A DNA stretch of 64,000 bases, from contig JASDFA010000006.1 of NCBI GenBank assembly GCA_035772735.1, positions 61,830,001 through 61,894,000 of the forward strand. The letters run 5' to 3'. This DNA is from Datura wrightii (lineage: Eukaryota > Streptophyta > Magnoliopsida > Solanales > Solanaceae). Each line of letters begins with the position of its first letter. Position 1 is the stretch's first letter. A model generated the notes under the pieces. It was not told the origin of the DNA, made no database searches, and worked only from the letters and a program-made list of their open reading frames with translations. This document shows, in pieces, positions 1 to 11,420 of the stretch. The position numbers and the translations under genes are program-made.

Positions 1-371
1 ATGTTACCAACACTAAGGCTCCCGACACCACCCACGGGCTAGTGCTGACACTTGGCGAGCGTCACGCTCGTGATGACCAGTACATGGCGCGGATGTATGG
101 GATGCAGATGCTCTAGCTGAGGATAGGTGGGAGGCCAGCGACAGAGGAGGAGCTATGGCAGCTCGAGCTAGATTACCCCTTCGGCGAAAATGCCAGGGCT
201 CTATGCCGAGTAGGGCCAGCATTTGTAGAGCCCACAGATGATGATATCCCCACGGACAAGGAGACACATCGGGAGGACTCCGATGTGGAGTCCGATGATG
301 ACGACGGAGGCGACTCGGACATGGGAGATGAAGCAGCAGCACCCGATGAAGAAGTGGAATACTTTGACTGA
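1..371 (+). pseudogene. Element A: C-terminal end of ORF2 (putative plant transposon protein-like)
   Basis: This is the 3' end of the same gene as ORF2 of element B (31329-32549), entering from outside the window. In the frame that starts at base 3, about 120 codons match the B copy closely and end at TGA 369-371. The tail has a basic and hydrophobic part, then a long acidic Asp/Glu/Ser-rich stretch, and finishes EEVEYFD. An in-frame TAG at 114-116 replaces the CAG found in B (32292-32294), so this copy is broken, while B is broken at other positions. The acidic tail suggests a protein-protein or chromatin contact surface, but that is inference. The start and the conserved core are not in the window. 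Confidence 0.8.
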
Positions 372-2271
372 TCAGGGAGTTCCACCACCCGAAATTGTGC
401 TATTTAATTTTTGTGAACACCGGGGACAGTGTTCGAACTAAGTGTGGGGTGGGAGTAGTTAGGTGCTGGGATGGGCTGTTTTGTTTGTATGTTCTCCTCT
501 GTTATTGTGTCTGTTGATTGTCCCTGTGATTTGTGAATTGTTTAAGTGATGGTTCTGTATTTGTAAATATTTGTGAAATTGATGTGTGTTGTTGAATGGT
601 TGCTAGCTGATTCTGACGTTGTACATATTTTAGTTATCGAAATGATCAATATTTTTGAAATTTTTTAAAAATATTTTGTACATATTTAAAATATTTTGTA
701 AATAATTTTTCTATCGAAATGATCGATATTTTGCAAATTTTTCAACTTTTTAAATTTTGGATTTCTCGGCGTTTGTTTTCGGTTCTTTTACCGAGAATGG
801 TCCCATTGAACCGAAGTCATAGCTAGTGACTGTTCCCTATGATGGATGGATGACGACCGTCTTAAGGGAAATGTAGTCGTTAGGAGTAGTTTTTTTCAAT
901 TAATTTTCAGTTTTTTTCTTTGGTGGATTGCATCTCGAAACCTGTAGTTACTATATGGTTGCGAAATTTTGGTTGCGTGTTGTACATGATATTCAAAATG
1001 CAAAGGTGATTCATATGAAAGCATGCAATTTTGTAAATATGTTGAGATACCTAGGCTGTAGAGTTCGATTCACTGTGATTGAGGCTTAATGCTTGAATTC
1101 ATGTAATTAGCTGATTGAAGAGTCTGTGAACACATCTTGAATCGAGCATGTGCATAAAGTGTGAAGTGAGGTGTTGATATTCCATGCTATTGTGGAGTGT
1201 CTAGAACTTGCCTGGTGTGTGTACAAAATGAAATGAAGGAGGTGTATTGTAGGAAAGGATGTAGGCATTTCCTTGTTTTAACCGAGAGTTTCTATTTTTT
1301 TCTTGTCATACCCCCTTTTCTTGTAATGATTGTATACCCTAGTCAGCCCTTTGAGCCTTTAGCCGATTCTTTCTTTCTTTTGTCCAAAAAGTGTAAAACG
1401 AGCTTAATTCCTTCTTTTCACTAGCCGTAAAGTCTATACAAAACTCTTAAGCGCTTAAGAAGAAAAAATCATTTTCCCAAAGTGTCAAAGAGTGAGAATG
1501 GTGAAAAGAAAAAGAAAAGCAGAGTGAGGAAAGGAAAAGAAAAGGTTGAAGGTGCACTTGCTATAAATATACGATAATGAAGGTGCATGAATAATCTTTG
1601 TTGTTGTGTCAAGTGTGCTTAATTAAATGGGCCATACTAAAGAAAATCATCAAGAATGGGATGATGAAAAAAAAAGAAAGAGAGACAATGTCCATGAGTT
1701 GATGGGATGTGTTGAAAAGGCGCTTAAGGATGCTAGTGGCTATTATTGGCTAATCCAATATTTACTAGTTCCATAGCTTCCATTACAACCCATTAAAGTC
1801 CTGCGTGATCTTGCATTGCATTTCTTTATATTAGTGGAGTAGTACACTAAGGGCAAGCTTATGGGTCATGACATGATGCATGTGAATTCTTTTGGGAGAG
1901 AGAGTGAAATTGTGTGTACATGCCCCTGTTTGAATGTTTATGAGTCATATGAGCAAAAAGGGGAAGATTCTCTTGTGTTGTGAGGGCACATGCTTGATGA
2001 AAGATTGATTTTCGTGTCGGATTTCTTGATCAGCTGATTTGCATGAGTTTGCCGATATCGAGAGTCGATTCTTAAAGTCTAGGAAGTCTTAAGGTATTGA
2101 AGGTCATTGCATTGTTAAGACCATGCATGTTTTCTTGATGATTTGTTGTATTGAATAATCGGTATGACCGTAGCTTAAATTGTCATACCATAGTAGCGAG
2201 GTGGGGATGTAAATTGCATGAATTGTATGTTTGTCGTTCGAGGACGAACAAGGATTTAAGTGTGGGGTAAG
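372..2271 (+). mobile_element. Element A: 3' noncoding internal region
   Basis: No supported gene. Bases 372-890 match 32550-33085 of element B, including a duplicated AT-rich word with TCGAAATGATC and a strongly conserved block (about 778-890). Beyond 890 the sequence is specific to A here, although 1765-1900 resembles 46743-46880 of element H. The region ends in a purine-rich tract, GTGTGGGGTAAG at about 2260-2271, suitable as a polypurine tract next to the LTR. Short open frames here show no recognisable protein. Confidence 0.65.
630..890 (+). other. Conserved structured noncoding block, copy A
   Basis: Nearly identical to 32815-33072 in element B although the surrounding sequence has drifted. 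It contains TTCGGTTC pairing with GAACCGAA across a loop of about 22 bases, and TTCCCT pairing with AGGGAA. It follows the ORF2 stop by about 260 bases. It could be a 3' UTR structure, a packaging signal or a subterminal control element. The function is unknown. Confidence 0.5.
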
Positions 2272-2613
2272 TTATCTTGGGCAGATTTATATGCCCAAGT
2301 GATACTCAAAAGTACCATTTTCGCCTTGTTTATCTATCAATGTGTATACATTCTCATGTAATTGGAAATAAAATGTGAATTTATACTAACCAACATGATT
2401 AGCATTGTTTTGCAGGTAAAAGGTGATTTCGAGAAGCTAAAATGAATGTTGGATGATATCGGAGTTGGACTTGGATGCGAGCAAGGAAAAAGGCATTGGA
2501 TAGCATGAATTAAAGGGGCTCCGCGATGGAGCCGTGTCACGCTGCCATCGCGGAGGCATTCTGCCTGGAGGGTGAAAATTCACCAAATTTCCAGTGGAGG
2601 TCCGCGTTTGCTT

Positions 2614-2748
2614 CGTGGCACGGAGCCAGTGCTCCGCGATGCACGCCGTGCCACGTTGAGCTTGAATTCCCGGACCCCCAGTTCCAGTGAGGGTTCGCGT
2701 TCATGGCGTGTCACGGAGGCAGTGCTCCGCGATGCACTCCGTGACACG
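2614..2748 (+). repeat. Tandem GC-rich palindromes in U3 of LTR A
   Basis: Two perfect inverted repeats about 90 bp apart. The first is CGTGGCACGG (2614-2623) with CCGTGCCACG (2646-2655). The second is CGTGTCACGGAG (2707-2718) with CTCCGTGACACG (2737-2748). Both loops carry CTCCGCGATGCA-like sequence. Each right arm reads ACGTGGC or ACGTGTC on the minus strand, which fits the ABRE consensus ACGTGKC bound by plant bZIP factors. The TATA box is 33 bp downstream. Confidence 0.85.
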
Positions 2749-2780
2749 TTGCCCATTATTCCGGGAAAAATTCCCAGCAG

Positions 2781-2788
2781 TATAAATA
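2781..2788 (+). promoter_or_regulatory. TATA box of LTR A
   Basis: TATAAATA, conserved in sequence and position in the related LTRs, directly downstream of the U3 palindromes. Confidence 0.7.
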
Positions 2789-3693
2789 GAACACTTAAGT
2801 TCATTTTTCATAATTCAGACTTGGTGGAGCAAGGACGTGGGTTACAGGCAGTTGAGGGACGAAAAGTTCAGGGTTTTTCCTCTCTTTCTTTCTTCTTTAA
2901 TTCAATTGCTTGTATGATTAACACTCGTTTTATGATGATTAATCCACAAATGAGTGGCTAATTCCCTTCCTTGCTGAGGTTGTGAACAATTGTGATGAAA
3001 TTTGATTATTGATTATCTGGTTTTTCATCTTTTCTTCCATGTTGTTCTATTAATTCTTGTTCTTACTGCATTGGTGTGTGGCCTACATTAATGTACATCT
3101 AAAAAGTCCGATTTCACTCGAGAGAGCACGAAATTGGAAAGTTGTGAATTAATAGGATATTGTTCTTTACTTGGTTTGGGAAAATTGAGTTTTGATGTGC
3201 ATTCAGGATAGAAATATACCTGAAAGTCGTATTAGTCAATTTAGGAACCGGAATCGTATGGCTAGAACATGAATTGCATTTGATCACAGAAATGTAGATG
3301 GATGGTTCATGATTCTTAAGTGAGATTAAATACGAGAGTTTTAATCTCTTGGCAAATGTTCTTGGCTAGCAACAGGAAGAAAAGATTAACCAATTTATGA
3401 TGATAATCAGTTTCATTACATGTTCGGTTAACCTCAGCATGCTCTTATCCATAGTTCAGATTCAAAGTAGATAATTGTTCTTAGTGTTAGTGTAAAATTT
3501 ATCAAACAAACTATCAACTTTTTGGTCACGTTGTTGTCAGCATATTTAGAAGTAAAAATATAGTATACTTGAGCAAATTGCACTTAACCCAAGTCTCTGT
3601 GGGATCAATACTTGGCTTACTAAAGCCACTTACTACTTGTTCGACTACGTGCACTTGCGTGTTGTTTTATATACCCATATAACACACCGAACA

Positions 3694-4532
3694 GAAATCT
3701 TATGAAATAATTTTCTGAGGGGATGAGAGGGGTGACATAATTGTCGATTACCCCTCTAAATTCCCTTAAAATAATCCAAAATGACATAGTTTAGGGATTA
3801 AAAGGTGAGAAATTACAAAATATCCCTGGGGAATAACTTGAAAAAACTGTCGACAAGGTACCAATGGGTCACTCAACAAGTCTTTCGTTGGGACCACGAC
3901 TCGTTGGGACCAATCGTTGGTCTTGAGGCTTGGGATCTGGGTTCACTGAAACTAGCAACAAGAGGTGCCATGGCTAGTTGGATGAACCAACAGGTCGTTG
4001 GTTCCTCCCGTGGTCACTGTATGGAAAATCTAGGAGGACTGACACCGAGCAACATAACGACTCATTGATGGACGCAGTGAATCATTGTGTCGAGTCGTTA
4101 CCTTCACTGGAAAATTTATTAAAACAATTGAACTTGGCACAATGGGTGTTCACAACGACTCATTGTGTGATACAATGTGTTGTTGCTACCACTCGTTGTC
4201 TTGAAGGAAGTTTCTGAGACTCTCAACCAATGACACATACCATGAGTCGTTGTATCACAAGACGACTCATTGGTTGATTCATGGGGTCCTGGAAGAGGGA
4301 TTTCTGATCTGGGGTCCAATGAGTGACAGGATGACTTGTTGTTCCTTACAATTGGTCGTTCCATGTCCCATTGGTTCTCGAAGGACAAAACAGGGCTGAC
4401 CATTAATGACACACCGAGTCATTGGAGCTGACCATAATTCGTTGTCTCAGTCGTTCTGAGGCAACTTTTCTAGTTTCTTTTGGATTTTTCTTGCAAGGTC
4501 TAAGTTTGGTATAGGAAAGTTTCATGGTGTTA
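3694..4532 (-). mobile_element. G: chromovirus-type LTR start fragment, minus strand
   Basis: Read on the minus strand it starts TGTAACACC at 4532 and carries a U3 array of degenerate repeats related to CGACTCATTGG and ACCAACGA (about 3850-4450). It is cut off at 3693 by LTR A. At 4532 it abuts gag zinc-knuckle coding of element F, without a convincing polypurine tract. It may be an LTR inserted into F or a deletion junction. Confidence 0.6.
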
Positions 4533-5119
4533 CAGCCCCTCTAGCCATCTTCCTTGGCCGAAGGGCAATCTCTGATTTTATGACCGGACCGGCCACAATA
4601 GAAGCAAACATATGAACCCACCAAGCACCTTCCTAGGTGGTTCTTTCCGTAGTGCCTGCACATTGGATAAGTAATCTCCCTCACCCTGGGCTTGTTTCCC
4701 CGAACCTGAGCTAAAGACCTCTATTGGGTTTGAGAGTGACTCCCACCACTTGACCCTTGCTGGGAACTCTCAAAGTCTTTGGTCCTAGGCCTTTTGTTTC
4801 TCATTTTTCCCCCCTTACACTCTCCATCCGTACTCGAACCACCAAACTTAAATAGGCTCCTCCTCGTGAAGCCTTGAACCCTGGTAGCTGCCACCTCTCC
4901 AGTAGGGTTTGTTGATGCGGTTGTTTGCTGGTTAGGGTGGGTGGTCATGGCTTGTATCGACACCCGAAAAGCAGTACTGAGCTCTGCATCCGTAACTTTC
5001 CCAAACATAGGATCCGTTGGAGTTGGTGGGGCTAGCTGACTCCCGTTGGTTCTTTGAGAAGACGTGTTTCTGCATACGTGTATAACACGAGTTAGAGGAA
5101 TGGAGAGAGTTGAACTCAT
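4533..5119 (-). pseudogene. Element F: gag remnant with zinc knuckle
   Basis: Minus-strand gag of a chromovirus-type Ty3/gypsy element. Reading leftwards from the PBS side, the N-terminal part includes QLAPPTPTDP and AATRVQGF. It then jumps directly to a basic C-terminal region, so most of the retroviral gag core domain is deleted. In the same frame, after an in-frame TAG at 4721-4723 (CAG expected), comes a CX2CX4HX4C knuckle, CFYCGRSGHKIRDC, about 4567-4610. Gag would bind element RNA and build virus-like particles. Coding stops at the junction with LTR fragment G, and no pol is present. The true start codon is uncertain; the ATG at 5119 need not be it. Confidence 0.7.
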
Positions 5120-5263
5120 AGCACGAGGTGGAATTAAGAAAGAAGGGAGATTACCTAAAATGTTTCATAGCCTCTTCGTCATAAGTGTGGTGCGTTTCAC
5201 ATCCATGAAAAAGACTCTACTTAACGCGGCTTTCGAACACCCTGGGACACTTCAAAACCTAAT

Positions 5264-5276
5264 GCTCTGATACCCA
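5264..5276 (-). other. Element F: primer binding site
   Basis: The minus strand reads TGGGTATCAGAGC, one base longer than TGGTATCAGAGC, which is complementary to the 3' end of plant initiator tRNA-Met. It lies immediately inside the F LTR, as expected for a 5' LTR. Confidence 0.8.
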
Positions 5277-5280
5277 AGTT

Positions 5281-7509
5281 TTTCATGACCCAAACATAGG
5301 CCCGGATGGAGACACGGGACAAAGAACCCCGAGAGGCTCCAAGTCGGCCCATGGCATGAACATCACATCTAAGCTCAACATTTTAAATGCCGAAAACTAA
5401 CATATAACATAGCGGAAGTCTGAAAATCTAATAACATCAAATAACTGAATACATAACACAAGTCTGAAGCTTAATATATTCTATGTCTGATAAGCCTCTA
5501 CTACTGACGAGCTGATAGGAACAGCTCCCAACTAACTCACTAAAGTCTGGAACTGAAAAAACTAAATATAATTGATAAGAAGGGCCCTTGAAAGATGAGG
5601 ATTCACCAACTTTGTCCGGGAGATGCTAACACTAAAGATCTCGCTAGCGGCGGTACTGGGCCTGAATGTCTGAGCATGTATCATGAAACGATACAACATA
5701 GAGTATGCGGTAAGTATGTAGAATGTACTGACTATGCAAGGTAAGTAAAACCACTAAGTAAATAAAATCAAAGATCATGCATATTATAAAATATTTCATC
5801 ATGAGCATCTGAGAGTATGGCTTACATGCTATTATCTGAAAACATGACTTAAACATAACTGAATATCATGACTGAATCGAATGACCCGAAGCTGAAACTG
5901 ATTATTCATAAGTAAAATCGAACATTAGGTCTGACCAGTAGAATACATATTATCATGACTAATGAACATGCATAACTGAAAACATAAGGAACAATGGGAT
6001 ACTCGTCATATAACTGAAATTACCATGATGGAGCTTACGTGGTCTCGGCTATTACACTCAAGTGGGCAGAGCCATCCAAAGCCTTACCAAAGCTAAGTAT
6101 GCTACGATGATATTGATATCAAGCTCAAGGCCCCTTGGGGGTAGGGGAAGCTCACAAGGGAGGTCCTAAAGTATATATGTAAACCTATGTTGGCGCGTAA
6201 TTATGAGGTACAGGGTTGATTGACCCTTAGCCGACTCTATGCTAGACATTACTCCCTAAAACATGCATTTGCTCTCCATCATTTTTTCAATGAAGCTGAA
6301 CCATCATCTGGCGACGAAGCTAAATTGTAATAGTACATGCAAAAAAATTTTGAAAATATAACATGAGGAGCCTTGGCTCGAACCATACCACAAGCTGAAT
6401 AAGAGTGGGAGTTTAGACTCTAAACCATGTGGTAAGCTAACAATATGAATTTAGATAAATCATGAAACATACTTGATTATATGGGCTTGCCCAATATTTA
6501 AATATGCTTGAAATAGACTTTGATTAGTCAAAACATGAATGTAGACATGGGTAATTCGAAATCATACTTTCTTCATATACATCTCATCATAATTGAAGAC
6601 ATAGATCATAATCTCAACCATTCATGAATTTTTTTATGATTGGGCACCATAACTTGTAAAACTTTGAAAACATAAATTATAATTTAAAACATTATAAAAC
6701 ATGCCCATGAATTATAAGTCGACATTAGATATATGAATAGAGTATACACGTGATAGATACTTAAAGAATTTACAAGTTGGGTTAAAATCCCATAGATTTA
6801 TCAACTAGAATTTCCATGAAATTGAGAAGGGATTGGGCATGGGAGTGGATGGATACATCCATTCATAACCCTACATACATGGGTACTTCTGATTTCACAA
6901 CCCTCTTGAATGCCCAAAGAAAATTGAAGGAGATTTGATGAACTCATGCAAGGAGAGGGATAGGCTTAGAATGAGCTAAACCCTCTTAAAACACGCCTCT
7001 CTGAGCTTAAAATGACGTATTTTAGGTCTTATGAACTTAGGTATTACAGAAAAGCCCTTAATAAATTCGCAGGGAAAATCACACTGCCAGTCCCAACGAG
7101 GGACTGGATGATTTGCTATCTGAGAGGACGACTCGTGGCCTGCAGTCATCGCCAACACTGTAAATCTTACCTCTACTAGTCACCACGAGGGACACCACAT
7201 CTCGTGGTGTACTTGACCACTCATAGTGATTAGTCGTGGGGAACATTTCCAATCATTTCAACATCCACATCAGCTCCTGACCACGACCATCCCAATGACT
7301 CGTGGTCTTGACCATGAATCATGCCTTCTCTCATGATCACCCCAGACCACCATTTGTAGAAATCTTTTCCTCCACACCAGGAGTCACTTAACGACTCGTG
7401 GTGTACCTCATAGGTCACTGGATGACTCGTCCTATGACCTGGTGCAGAAAAATTTTATTTTCTCTATTTTAACCCTCGGGTCTAATCTTAGGACTTTCAG
7501 GGTATTACA
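5281..7509 (-). mobile_element. Element F: 5' LTR, minus strand (about 2.2 kb)
   Basis: On the minus strand it begins TGTAATACCC at 7509 and ends near 5281 in a degenerate GGTCATGAAA, with a PBS just beyond. The U3 part (7080-7440) contains repeated ACGACTCGTGG words in both orientations. The rest matches the LTR tail at 33086-34211 (minus versus plus) and resembles E and D LTRs. No gene lies inside; short open frames are spurious. Confidence 0.8.
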
Positions 7510-7884
7510 GGTGCGCTCCGAGTTTTTTGGAGTCGCCAAATATTTGCATTATGGGTAGTTCAGGGCCCTGTTGCAGACAGTTAACTATTGTTGTTTTTAT
7601 AGAGGTTCATAGACGTTTGCTGTGGTCGCAGTATTGTAGGCCGGGTGGGCCATATTGTATTGTTGTTTTCCATTTTGTGGCCTTGACAGCTTTTTTTGTA
7701 TCGATTGGTTGATCTGTGAGCCAGCTCTATTTTAGTCTGTCATTTTCTCTAATTTTATAGAGTTGTCATGTTAAACCTTGTCGGTCCTGGCTTTTTGTAG
7801 TTAGATTTGTGGTAGGGTGTGCTCGATTAGGTGCAGCACAGGGTGTCAGTCATGCCTCTCCGGATATGGGGTGTGATAAATAAA
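7510..7884 (+). mobile_element. LTR-end remnant, plus strand
   Basis: The last bases before 7877 (CAGTCATGCCTCTCCGG followed by GGGGTGTGATA) resemble the 3' end of chromovirus LTRs such as C. The remainder is too diverged to assign. It abuts a minus-strand gag remnant. Confidence 0.35.
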
Positions 7885-8450
7885 TCCTGAGCGTTAGAAT
7901 CTTCTCACACATGTCTATAAACCTTTGTGAACCTGCCGACTTAGGGGTAGAATCAAAGTATAGTGGTCCAAAACTCAAGAAATCCCTTAGCTCATTAGTG
8001 GAATCCACTCTCCTATCTATAGTCAAAGATGCACCACCGGGTGACCCACTAGTTGTGGTACCACTAATGTTGGTTGTGGTGCTAACATCGATAGTGAGGT
8101 ATGAAGATCTGGAGCAATTTGATGCATAGACGTGTGAGTGGCTAGAGATTGGCCAACCATTGCATTTTGAGTTTGAGAAGTAGCTGGAGGCACCATCCCA
8201 TCCAAACGCAGAACAATAGCCTCTAAAACTGATACCATCCTCACCAATAGGTATTGAAAACATGACTCTCTCAACTAGTATTATTGCCATTATATCCTGA
8301 ACCTTCTCTTCTGCTAGACACTTGTCTACCTTTAATGCTAGCAACTGGTCAAGCTTGAGCTCGTCCTCTTGACCAGCTATCCGACCATTGCGCCTAGTCT
8401 TGTTGGTGTACCCCCTTATCTCACAGATTTGGACGAACTTGTCCTAAACA
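7885..8450 (-). pseudogene. Degenerate Ty3/gypsy gag fragment
   Basis: Minus-strand coding scrap from about 8450 to 7885. One frame carries a charged N-terminal stretch and then LEAIVLRLDGMVPPA; after a frameshift another gives LRDFLSFGPLYFDS and FIDMCEKILTL, which match the start of the retroviral gag core domain (the hydrophobic-Pro-Phe segment followed by the first helix). There is at least one frameshift and no downstream domain. The gag fold assignment comes from motif resemblance only. It appears to be an old element truncated on its 3' side by the LTR remnant at 7510-7884. Confidence 0.5.
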
Positions 8451-9600
8451 TCTGTTCAAGAAACAAGAAGAGGATTATTTTCATTATCAAAGCAAACGAT
8501 AAAAATTAGAAAAAAGGGAAACTTTTCATAAAATGTGCATGTAGCCCCTTGGAAATAAGTACAAACGTCTTTGTATAGATCCACAAGGCTCTACTAAATA
8601 TTTCTCCGTAACTTCAAGAAAACTAAAACCTAGAAATCTGATAATATTTTGCCGTAATCCAAATCTTAGGGCACCTGAAAAGCAACTACCCATAAAAGTG
8701 AACACTCCAAGCTATAAAATGTGATACTTCAGAACAAAATTGAATAAAGTCTCAAACTGCCCATATATATATATATATAAAATCAAGTCAAATTATATTA
8801 TAAGTATGCCCGTACAACTCCAAAATATCTAAATCATGGAGCTACTAGTATTTGGGGTACAAGATACGAGGGACTACTTAGTAATATAAAAATACTAAGT
8901 CATCTAAGAGGAAGTGGCCACCATGATATAATTGAGTCTCACCATAATTGGAATGACTAGAGAATACTAGAGTCAGGGGTCGGCTACTTGGTCAGCACTT
9001 GCTACCCTTGCACATACCTAACTAACAACAGGTATGAGCTTAAAGACCCATTAAGATAATCAACTTGTCCTCTCAGCCTACTCCTGAGGCAAGTCTTTAG
9101 AAATTGCTGATAATGCATAAAGGCATAAAACAAGGCAATACAAGTATAATAATAATACACAAGTAAAGTAACTGAACTAAAACTCCTGGTATATGTAACA
9201 AGTGTAAACACCATATGATAACTGTAAATAAATGTTATGAGGAATGCGTGCATGACTGTTTCATCCCAGAGAGGTCATCAACCTTATGTCTTATTCATCT
9301 TCAGAGCGTAGGTGCCTGACTTATCTTCCTCTATTAGTGCAGTAACTATCCCGTCTTACCCGCTATGTGAGGCTTCAAATCAAACAATGACACACTTATA
9401 CTAAAAAAAGAGGGATCGGGTTTCTAAATTTGACTTCAAAACAAGATTGAGTTAAAAAATATTTCCAAGCCATTTAATTTTCGACTTGGACTATTCCACT
9501 GAGTATCAAAACATAATACCAAACTATCTGAAGCATCAAAATAAGAATTGGAGTACAAATGCTCAAAACAGGAGCTGAGTTGTTACAGAGCAAGAGAGAT
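8451..9600. other. Unresolved, retroelement-like noncoding sequence
   Basis: No supported gene. The sequence resembles leader and LTR text of old minus-strand gypsy elements (a possible LTR terminus TGTAACAACTC on the minus strand near 9586), but no paired LTR, PBS or TSD is visible. An (AT)n microsatellite lies at 8763-8779. Confidence 0.3.
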
Positions 9601-10793
9601 TAATAACGAAAAAATAACAAATGCCCTTTGAATTTCATTTTTGTAATTCATTGAAGATGTGTATAATCTGCATGCTTTTTTCCGAATTTCGATAAGTCTC
9701 CCTGAGCTGGAATCTGACAGTCCTATTCTTCATACATATATTTGCCTATAATCTGTCATGTTTTGAGGAAGATATTAGTTTTGGTCCCTCAATTTTAAGT
9801 CTTTTACGAATTTGTAGGTTTAAAATTAGTGTATTTAATTTGTTAGAGTTAACAAACTAATGCTCTCTCTTTCTCAATAAGAATAGAGGTTCTGAGATAT
9901 GAGAATTAACGCATCTCATTTTTAGTGGGAGTTCAGACATTCACTTTAATATAGTTTCCCTGTATGTTTTACATCACTGATGATTATTTAAGAAATATTT
10001 GCGATAAAAATTTCAATAGTACATATATACATCATTCTTTGAGAGGGAAGAAACAGATGTGGTTTTAAAAAGACTAGTTGATTCAGAGATGTCTTTGTTA
10101 ACCTACGACCCACAAACTCTTGTCGTGACATGTGAATCCTCCATACAAATGCAGGGTTAGTAGAGAAATGAGGAATTGTGGAGGCTAAGTGACTATGATT
10201 GATCAATTTGAAAATTACCAAAAAAATAATTGATGTTTGAGGATTTTGATTTGATGTGCGTTTGAAAAAGATGAACGCGCGCACTTCCGAGTTCCGACTA
10301 TATCTTCAGTAAATCCAACGCAAGACAAAAACTTATAAATTATAGGCACAGGTAGACAAACTTACAAAAATTATTGGTATGTTCAAAATAGTTTTTTAAA
10401 TATTAATTCAATAATTTAAAAAATTTTAAATTTGTTAAAAATAATTATCTTTTGTTTTTTATCAAATATTTATTAAATTATTGATATTAAATTTAATTAG
10501 AATTGTGATTCTTTTTTAACTAAACACACAAAAAAATTTCATCAAAATTTCAAAAAGCAACATAAAAAATTACAATAAACACAAAAAAAATAGATGAAAA
10601 AGTTCCACCTCAAAATATTGTAGGAGACAATTGAAATAGAAAACAAAAATAACATAAACAACAAAATCTGTACTTTTAAATGTGAGTATCAGTTGACTAT
10701 TTTTTGTTTTCATAAATTCAAAATAAATTAATAATAAAAATTTGATAAATATCTGACGGTGATAAAAAAATGCTCACTTTGACAAATTAAGTA

Positions 10794-11420
10794 GGCCTAT
10801 GGATATGTGATTTGAAATTACGAGATGAAATCAATATTTGGACATGCGATTTCATCTCACAATTTCAAATCATGAGATGAAATCTTAAAATTCTCCAAAA
10901 AGCTTGATTTGGGATTTCAAATTATGAGATAAGATTTTTTTCAAATGCAAAATTTAACCCACAAATTTATATTTTGTAAAAAAAGTACATTTTATATATG
11001 CCAACTATATTTACCAACTATTTATTTAATAAATGTAAACAACTTTTGTCAACTATTATATTAGAGATAATAGTTTGTCAGCCATTTATTATGTGGGAGG
11101 ATTATATTAAAGAATAGAACACTCCAACTCATATTTAATTTTATTTTTTATTGAACTAAAATTTGATTCTTAGGTTGTATTTCTTTTTTAAATGACTTTA
11201 TGATAGTGTATTATATTTTATTATGAACTTTTACTTATTTGGTAAGATTGTATTAGAATTTGGGTAACTAGAATAGTTTTTTACAACTTATGGGGTTCTT
11301 ATGTTCTTGAGCAAAAAATACAAACTTCAAAATTCTAAATTGCATGTCCTAACAAAACATCAAACTTCATCTCATATGATTTCAAATCATAATTTCATCT
11401 CTCATGGTCAAACGGGCGCT
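10794..11420. mobile_element. MITE-like element with subterminal inverted repeats
   Basis: The left end carries ATTTGAAATTACGAGATG and its near-complement within 60 bp (arms 10810-10832 and 10848-10870, two mismatches in 23). The right end, read on the minus strand, begins AGCGCCCGTTTGACCATG and then repeats GAGATGAAAT and ATTTGAAATC. The words GGACATGCGATTTCATCTC and CCCGTTTGACCATG are typical of hAT-like MITE ends in plants. The TSD is not clear, and the left end may itself contain a nested second copy. Confidence 0.55.

Larger units (their letters stand above)
2272..3693 (+). mobile_element. Element A: 3' LTR (A/B family, about 1.42 kb)
   Basis: Aligns over its whole length with the B 5' LTR (27466-28882) and with solo LTRs at 17919-19312 and 24195-25588. 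It begins TTATCTTGGG (others begin TGATCTTGGG) and ends GAACA. A perfect 8-bp palindrome (CTTGGGCA 2276-2283, TGCCCAAG 2292-2299) sits at the left edge, three GC-rich palindromes lie upstream of TATAAATA (2781-2788), and the G-box-containing U5 end is conserved. The flanking internal region on the left makes this a 3' LTR. The TSD cannot be tested because the 5' end is outside. Confidence 0.9.

Noticed and set aside
13..441. Overlapping open frames on both strands at the left end
   Set aside because: They are out-of-frame or antisense readings of the ORF2 tail; only the frame starting at base 3 matches the second copy at 32190-32549.
5064..5270. Plus-strand frame over the F PBS region
   Set aside because: It is antisense to the leader and PBS of element F; no motif.
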